This document shows, in pieces, positions 40,340 through 45,149 of a DNA stretch of 45,149 nucleotides. Source of the DNA: Flavobacteriales bacterium. Lineage in GTDB: Bacteria; Bacteroidota; Bacteroidia; Flavobacteriales; BACL11. The position numbers were made by a program, and so were the translations under genes. Positions within the stretch are counted from its first letter, which is position 1. The number at the start of each line of letters is the position of its first letter. The notes beneath the pieces were generated by a model. The model saw only the letters and a program-made list of their open reading frames with translations. It was not told the origin of the DNA and did not search any database. The stretch is from positions 1 to 45,149 of the forward strand of contig JACNLP010000079.1 of NCBI GenBank assembly GCA_014381465.1. Reading direction: 5' to 3'.

Positions 40340-43300
40340 TTATCCTGCCAAAGTAAACCTTATACTAAAACCAGCATTGGTAATTGCACCTGGAAATGTA
40401 GTAGAAAGAAAAGGATTTGTAATTACTTTATCATAAAATGCTTTTATATTTAGCCGATCGTTTATTACATAATCTGTCGAAAATTTAATTGTTATTATTT
40501 GCTGCCCTGCAGTAATTTGCTCCTCATCTTCCACCACTTTTCGTATAACGGTTCTATTATTTCGAATATTTAAGTCTAATTTTAAATCCAAATCACTACT
40601 TATCTTTTTACCTCTTCCTCCAGATAAAAAATTAAATGATACATCTTTAATTCGATAACCCGTACCAATTACATATTCATTACTTGCTATTTCAGTAAGC
40701 TGATTATTAGATAAAGAGAGGGAAAGCATCCTACTTTTCTTAATTTCAAAACGAGTGAGTAATGAGTTTTTCCAAGTCATATCTAATTTAAAAAGCGGGC
40801 TGAATTGCTCATTGATAGATACTTGTGAGATGTCGTACTTGCTGTGATAGCTCATATTATTTAGGTTCATTTGTACATCTCCATTTTCATCTTTATAATC
40901 TAAGTTAGAAGAAAAAGAGCTTACACTATAAGTACTTCTATAAGCATGCCCGAGAGTAAAAGTTTCAAAATATCTTTTAATAAACTTTACTTTTGTGAGT
41001 CCGTTATAAGTAATTCTCCAATTGGGAAGTGGGATTTTCGGAAATTTATTTAAGGAAACTCCTATTGCATCTTTCCCGGTATAAGCTGCTAAAAATGCTG
41101 GAATCATAACATCTTGTGAAGTGGGACCGTAACCGCCTATTATACTGTCCTCTCCAATTGCAACATTTCCAAATTCAATTGGGAATCCTGTTACAGGATC
41201 AATTCCTCCATTAAAATCAGGATTTTCAGCCGCTAATCGTCTGGCAATATCATTTCTGTAATTTCTGAATTTGGCAAAAGTTTTAGAAGAATATTGCTCA
41301 TCATCTTTTAAGAAAGCAGTACTCCAAGAAATTATCGAAACACTAAACCCTCCTGTTTCAATAGGGCTAAATGACCTAAAGCTGCCTAAACTATCGGCTC
41401 TCCAATATTCTTGTTTGTTTAAGGATTTTGTTTTGTTGGCGGTAAGTTCAATTCTAAATTGTTTAATTGGTTCCACTGTGCTTCTTAGGGTAAGGTTAGA
41501 GGAATAATTAGTTTTAAAAAGTGTATTTAAGGAAGCATTAGTAGTAAGCCAACCCTCAGAAGCTGCCCTATACCTAATATCATTCTGGCTACCAAAAACA
41601 AAAGGAAGCCCAGGAGCCATCATACTCCATTGCTGTCCCATAAAATGTGGTTTTGGCATAAATCCTGGCAGGAAAGTCCCTCTATTTTCTGAATAATTTA
41701 CGGATATATTTTTAACGCTAAGTAAAAAACGAGTCATATGTTTGAACACTTCATATCTATTTTTCTTATCATCTTCTTGTTCTTGATTTTGCTCATTATT
41801 CCTACCTCTTTGGTTTCTTCCTCTACGATTATTAGCCGATTGATTTACTTTTTTAAAATAAGGAACTTTATTATAAAGGGTATTCATGTTAATTTGCCCA
41901 TTATACTGGCGAGTATTAGAATTTTGAATGTTGTTTCCCAAATACTGCAAAGATTTTGGTGCAGCCGTCCAATCGTAACTGCCACTATAGCGAGTATTAA
42001 GCGACATGAAATCTAGAAATGGGATTTTATTTAACGGCACTTGATAATTAACATTTATGTTTTGATGATAATTGGTTGCTCTTCCGAATTCCCAAAAGTT
42101 CTGCCAAATTGTATCTCTTTTCTCTTTATAATTTAGGTCAGTTTTCGAAAGCCCGCCAGCAGGCTCATCAATCACGGCTTTGTTATTCACTACAAGATCA
42201 ACCTTTAGCGTTCTTGTTAAATCATATTTTACTTCATACATCCTATTCCAATTAAAAAACTTATTATAAGTAGGAAAAATAAGCATGTTAGAATTATTGA
42301 TGTTCCTGAGCTTTGTTTCATTATAGTGTCTTTCTAAATCTGTACGGAAAGAAAAAGATTTTGGCATAGTATTGAAATTAAAATCTTTTATTAAGCGTAC
42401 ATATTTCGACTTTCCCAAATTTGCTTTTGCAAAAGGCTTGATGTTTTTGGGTGTAGTATGGTAATTATAAGTAATTGCGCCTCTATAGAGTTTAGTTTTG
42501 TTAAATTCTGTATTAATATTTCTAATAAAAGTTTCATTGAATGAATAAGAAAGTGATACATTTTCAATATCATATACTTTTGCTTTTTTTGCCTTTGCGT
42601 TTTTGCTTTTTTTCTTATTAAATGCTTGAACTTTTCTTACATTAGTAAAATTAATACTCTTGCGTTTTACATAGTCCTGTGCAATATGCTTCAATTCATC
42701 CTTTTCTTGTTTTGTATCAAGAGTTTCTAGGGTTGTTTTAAATAAAATGTCGGGGTCAAGCGGATTGTATTGTGGATTTTGAATTACTTCTGAAATGCCC
42801 ATATACATTGGTATTTTCACGCCATAATCTTCTGGAAAGAATTTTCCTAATTCAAAAGTTGAAGACATATCATACTGATAAATATTCACTCTTTGTCGCT
42901 CGTTAATTTTTTTCTCAATACTTCCAAAACCTATAGTGCTCATGCTTCCTGCAAAAGTTACTGTACCAAAATCAGCAAGACGAGTAGTAAGCCGAGTATT
43001 TGCTGCCCACCCCCCATACTCATCAAAATCAGTAAGACGCAATTCGTTCACCCAAATTTCTCCACATTTAGAAAACCCATCATCTGCACTTTGTATATTT
43101 AGTTTTTTAGGATTCCTAATCCCAATCATAATGGTTTTGACTCTTGCTAAATTCGGATTTCCAACAATTTGTATCTTCTTGCCGCTAGAAAGATGTTTAA
43201 TAAATGGATCAGAAACATTGGAGTGCGTACCATTTCTGATAGCATCATTTCTTTTTTGTTTTGCTTTTTGAAATTCCTCAAAAGCAATATCAATTTGATT

Positions 43301-45149
43301 GGATGATGGCCAAATGGCATTGGCGCTACTTGCCCCATGTGGCGTGGCTTTTAAACTCACTTCATACTCATAATAGTTAGAAACAAAATCAGTTCCTAAT
43401 CGGATAAAGCAGGAAAAATCACCATCTTTCAAATCATCATTTTTCCCCTCTGCATGTACAAACATTTTGATGCGTTTGTAGGAACGGACATCTAAATCGG
43501 AAGTTTTGTAAGCAGCTCTGGAATCTCCATCTTTCAAATCACAAACTTTCAAAACTAAGGATTGCTCGTTTTGTCTTCTTAGGGTAGTTGTTGTATTATC
43601 AACTTCTTGTTCAATCCCTGGTGGAATTACATAGTTAATCGGACTTCTTTTCCCGTTTTCCTCCACATTTACTGCTGTTACATCAAAAAGAGTATTATCC
43701 TGATCATCAATTGGGAGGTACTCCCCTGGAGATGATAAATCAAAATTGTACCTTCTCCACTCACCTCTTACTAAATCTAAGGTAGCAAAACGGCAAACAA
43801 TTGGCTGCTGAAAATCAGCAAAAACCATTCGCATAAAACGAATAGATTTAAAATCCTGAATGCCGCCAACTGTTTTATCTGGTTTGTAAACAGGTACTCT
43901 AAATTGATACCATTTTACCGAGCGTGTATTTCCATTTTCTGTTTTTACATTTGCGGTAAAAACATCCGAGATGTAACTATCGCCCACACCCATATTTGGG
44001 AAAAGATGAACTTTATATTGAAAATAACTTTCAGATTCACTTAGTGTATTATCCTTATTGATATCCTCCGTATTTGGGATTGTGGTAGAAGAAGTTGGGT
44101 AAGATTCGGGAGATTGATCGGTGGTTACAGAATTACCATCCATATTATTAAAATTCAAATATCTATCCAAAACATTTGTCTGATTATTATCAAAATCACT
44201 TCCTCTATAATAATGATAATTATCGCCTGAAGGATCATTTTCTGCATTTTGATAGGCAATAGAAGCCGTTCCTAAATTAGGTGCATTTGCAATTTCTTGC
44301 AAGTAGCTATCAAAGAAAAGCTTTTCATCTGTTGTGCGTAAACCATCAAAACCAACATCTTGGTAATCTCTAGAATTTGGGTCATTATCAAAAGCATTTA
44401 CAATGGAAAAACTAGTTGGAACTCTTCCCCAAACGGTAGTATCTACATTTTCAATAGTGGAAGAAATTGGTAAACCATTCTCAAAACTTTTGTACCCATC
44501 TTTTAAAATATCTTCTGATACATTCCCCAATTGAAAATACAAATCGCCACCACTATGATTAATATCTCCATCTTCCAAATCAAAGGGATCCATCATCCAA
44601 AATTCAATGAATTCTATATTAGCTGCTTCAAAATCATTTGTTTCTACTTTCCGCATCAATCCAGCCCATTTATTAGAAGGGTTTTGCAATGTTCCATCAT
44701 CATTTAATTCTGAAACATTGTAATTATATGGTCCTCTTTTGTTTGGGTAATAGGCAACATCCAAAAGGGCTAAATTGGAAATCTGACTTCCTAAATCTGG
44801 GTCTTTATTTGGAAAAACCTCCTTTTCTAATACTTCACGAGAATAATGGTAAGATTGCTGAGCAATAGTGTTTCCGTTTGGAAGCGTAATCACTTTATTT
44901 ACTCCTGGAGGAGTTATAGAAGTACTTCTGTAAAACAGAGGGTCAATGGTGTACCATGCCACTTTTGCTCTCTGAAAACCACTAATCAAATCATTATTTA
45001 ATTCTGAGTTTGGAAAAATATTTTCTTGCCCTTGAGGAATACTTGATAAAAACCAAGCCCCCATATTTTTCATATCAATTCCTGTTTTGCTGGCCTCAAA
45101 ATCATCAATATAAGAAACTCCCGAATTCCCCAATGATTTATGATGACCA
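40340..45149 (-). CDS. sprA: SprA, type IX secretion translocon / gliding protein (partial, N-terminus off the right edge)
   Basis: 1602 codons of the C-terminal part are present; the frame remains open at base 45149, and complete SprA proteins are about 2400 residues. SprA (Sov in Porphyromonas) is the giant outer-membrane barrel through which type IX cargo leaves the cell. Recognisable segments include SYIDDFEAS near the right edge, followed by MGAWFLSSIPQGQ. Later come KWAGLMRKVETNDFEAANIEFIEFWMMDPF, IRFMRMVFADFQQPIVCRFATLDLVRGEWRRY and GEIWVNELRLTDFDEYGGWAANTRL. The remainder is a long series of barrel strands that ends in SIRFTLAG. The type IX sorting domains at 3.6-9.6 kb are the sort of cargo it exports. 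An internal TTG at 45133 is not the true start. Confidence 0.95.
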   Translation of the reverse strand, partial: GHHKSLGNSGVSYIDDFEASKTGIDMKNMGAWFLSSIPQGQENIFPNSELNNDLISGFQRAKVAWYTIDPLFYRSTSITPPGVNKVITLPNGNTIAQQSYHYSREVLEKEVFPNKDPDLGSQISNLALLDVAYYPNKRGPYNYNVSELNDDGTLQNPSNKWAGLMRKVETNDFEAANIEFIEFWMMDPFDLEDGDINHSGGDLYFQLGNVSEDILKDGYKSFENGLPISSTIENVDTTVWGRVPTSFSIVNAFDNDPNSRDYQDVGFDGLRTTDEKLFFDSYLQEIANAPNLGTASIAYQNAENDPSGDNYHYYRGSDFDNNQTNVLDRYLNFNNMDGNSVTTDQSPESYPTSSTTIPNTEDINKDNTLSESESYFQYKVHLFPNMGVGDSYISDVFTANVKTENGNTRSVKWYQFRVPVYKPDKTVGGIQDFKSIRFMRMVFADFQQPIVCRFATLDLVRGEWRRYNFDLSSPGEYLPIDDQDNTLFDVTAVNVEENGKRSPINYVIPPGIEQEVDNTTTTLRRQNEQSLVLKVCDLKDGDSRAAYKTSDLDVRSYKRIKMFVHAEGKNDDLKDGDFSCFIRLGTDFVSNYYEYEVSLKATPHGASSANAIWPSSNQIDIAFEEFQKAKQKRNDAIRNGTHSNVSDPFIKHLSSGKKIQIVGNPNLARVKTIMIGIRNPKKLNIQSADDGFSKCGEIWVNELRLTDFDEYGGWAANTRLTTRLADFGTVTFAGSMSTIGFGSIEKKINERQRVNIYQYDMSSTFELGKFFPEDYGVKIPMYMGISEVIQNPQYNPLDPDILFKTTLETLDTKQEKDELKHIAQDYVKRKSINFTNVRKVQAFNKKKSKNAKAKKAKVYDIENVSLSYSFNETFIRNINTEFNKTKLYRGAITYNYHTTPKNIKPFAKANLGKSKYVRLIKDFNFNTMPKSFSFRTDLERHYNETKLRNINNSNMLIFPTYNKFFNWNRMYEVKYDLTRTLKVDLVVNNKAVIDEPAGGLSKTDLNYKEKRDTIWQNFWEFGRATNYHQNINVNYQVPLNKIPFLDFMSLNTRYSGSYDWTAAPKSLQYLGNNIQNSNTRQYNGQINMNTLYNKVPYFKKVNQSANNRRGRNQRGRNNEQNQEQEDDKKNRYEVFKHMTRFLLSVKNISVNYSENRGTFLPGFMPKPHFMGQQWSMMAPGLPFVFGSQNDIRYRAASEGWLTTNASLNTLFKTNYSSNLTLRSTVEPIKQFRIELTANKTKSLNKQEYWRADSLGSFRSFSPIETGGFSVSIISWSTAFLKDDEQYSSKTFAKFRNYRNDIARRLAAENPDFNGGIDPVTGFPIEFGNVAIGEDSIIGGYGPTSQDVMIPAFLAAYTGKDAIGVSLNKFPKIPLPNWRITYNGLTKVKFIKRYFETFTLGHAYRSTYSVSSFSSNLDYKDENGDVQMNLNNMSYHSKYDISQVSINEQFSPLFKLDMTWKNSLLTRFEIKKSRMLSLSLSNNQLTEIASNEYVIGTGYRIKDVSFNFLSGGRGKKISSDLDLKLDLNIRNNRTVIRKVVEDEEQITAGQQIITIKFSTDYVINDRLNIKAFYDKVITNPFLSTTFPGAITNAGFSIRFTLAG

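Noticed and set aside
42936-43271. Plus-strand frame of 111 codons inside sprA
   Set aside because: No recognisable domain and no promoter; the opposite strand is the continuous SprA frame.

Overview
AT-rich chromosomal DNA from a member of the phylum Bacteroidota, most likely a marine or aquatic Flavobacteriia-type organism. The evidence is the end of a SprA gene (type IX secretion and gliding), two secreted proteins with type IX-style C-terminal sorting domains, a SusC-like TonB-dependent receptor, TAnnTTTG-type promoter boxes and the lack of Shine-Dalgarno sequences. Nearly all of the window is coding. No intergenic gap exceeds about 130 bases, and I see no tRNA, rRNA, CRISPR array, insertion sequence or phage gene.

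Layout. 1-3.55 kb (minus): partial dihydroorotase, a polyprenol-phosphate-mannose-synthase-type GT2 and acetyl-CoA synthetase. 3.65-9.6 kb (plus): a secreted lamin-tail-domain protein, a TonB-dependent receptor and a secreted two-HKD phospholipase-D-family protein, which look like an export, degradation and uptake set. 9.7-11.5 kb (plus): a DEAD-box RNA helicase with a DbpA-type RNA-binding domain. 11.5-14.9 kb (minus): tsaB, an RND/HlyD adaptor and a TolC-like channel. 15-21 kb (minus): a Wzi/RemB-like outer-membrane protein, a WecA/TagO-type phosphoglycosyl transferase, Gmd, GmhB, GmhA and a GT4. 21.1-23.5 kb (plus): an MBOAT acyltransferase and an SGNH-like partner.

23.5-34.6 kb (minus) is a tightly packed operon-like run. 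In transcription order it holds a CysQ-type PAP phosphatase, a Wzx flippase, two sulfotransferases, a hexapeptide acyltransferase, a Wzy-like polymerase/ligase, a dTDP-rhamnose-4-epimerase-like SDR, a secreted glycoside-hydrolase-like protein, two more sulfotransferases and a GT2. Several junctions are ATGA overlaps. After it (34.6-37.9 kb, minus) come deoC and a two-gene aldehyde dehydrogenase that resembles a split ALDH16. Then come APS kinase (cysC) with a small HxGH nucleotidyltransferase (38-39.1 kb), tonB, gcvH and the C-terminal two thirds of sprA, which runs off the right end.

Main interpretation: 15-39 kb encodes a Wzx/Wzy-type surface polysaccharide that is probably heavily sulfated and also acylated. 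APS kinase would make PAPS, four sulfotransferases would consume it, and CysQ would remove the PAP by-product. No classical ATP sulfurylase is visible. Instead a 158-residue nucleotidyltransferase of unknown substrate sits directly downstream of cysC. The sulfation cassette and that small nucleotidyltransferase are the parts most worth following up.
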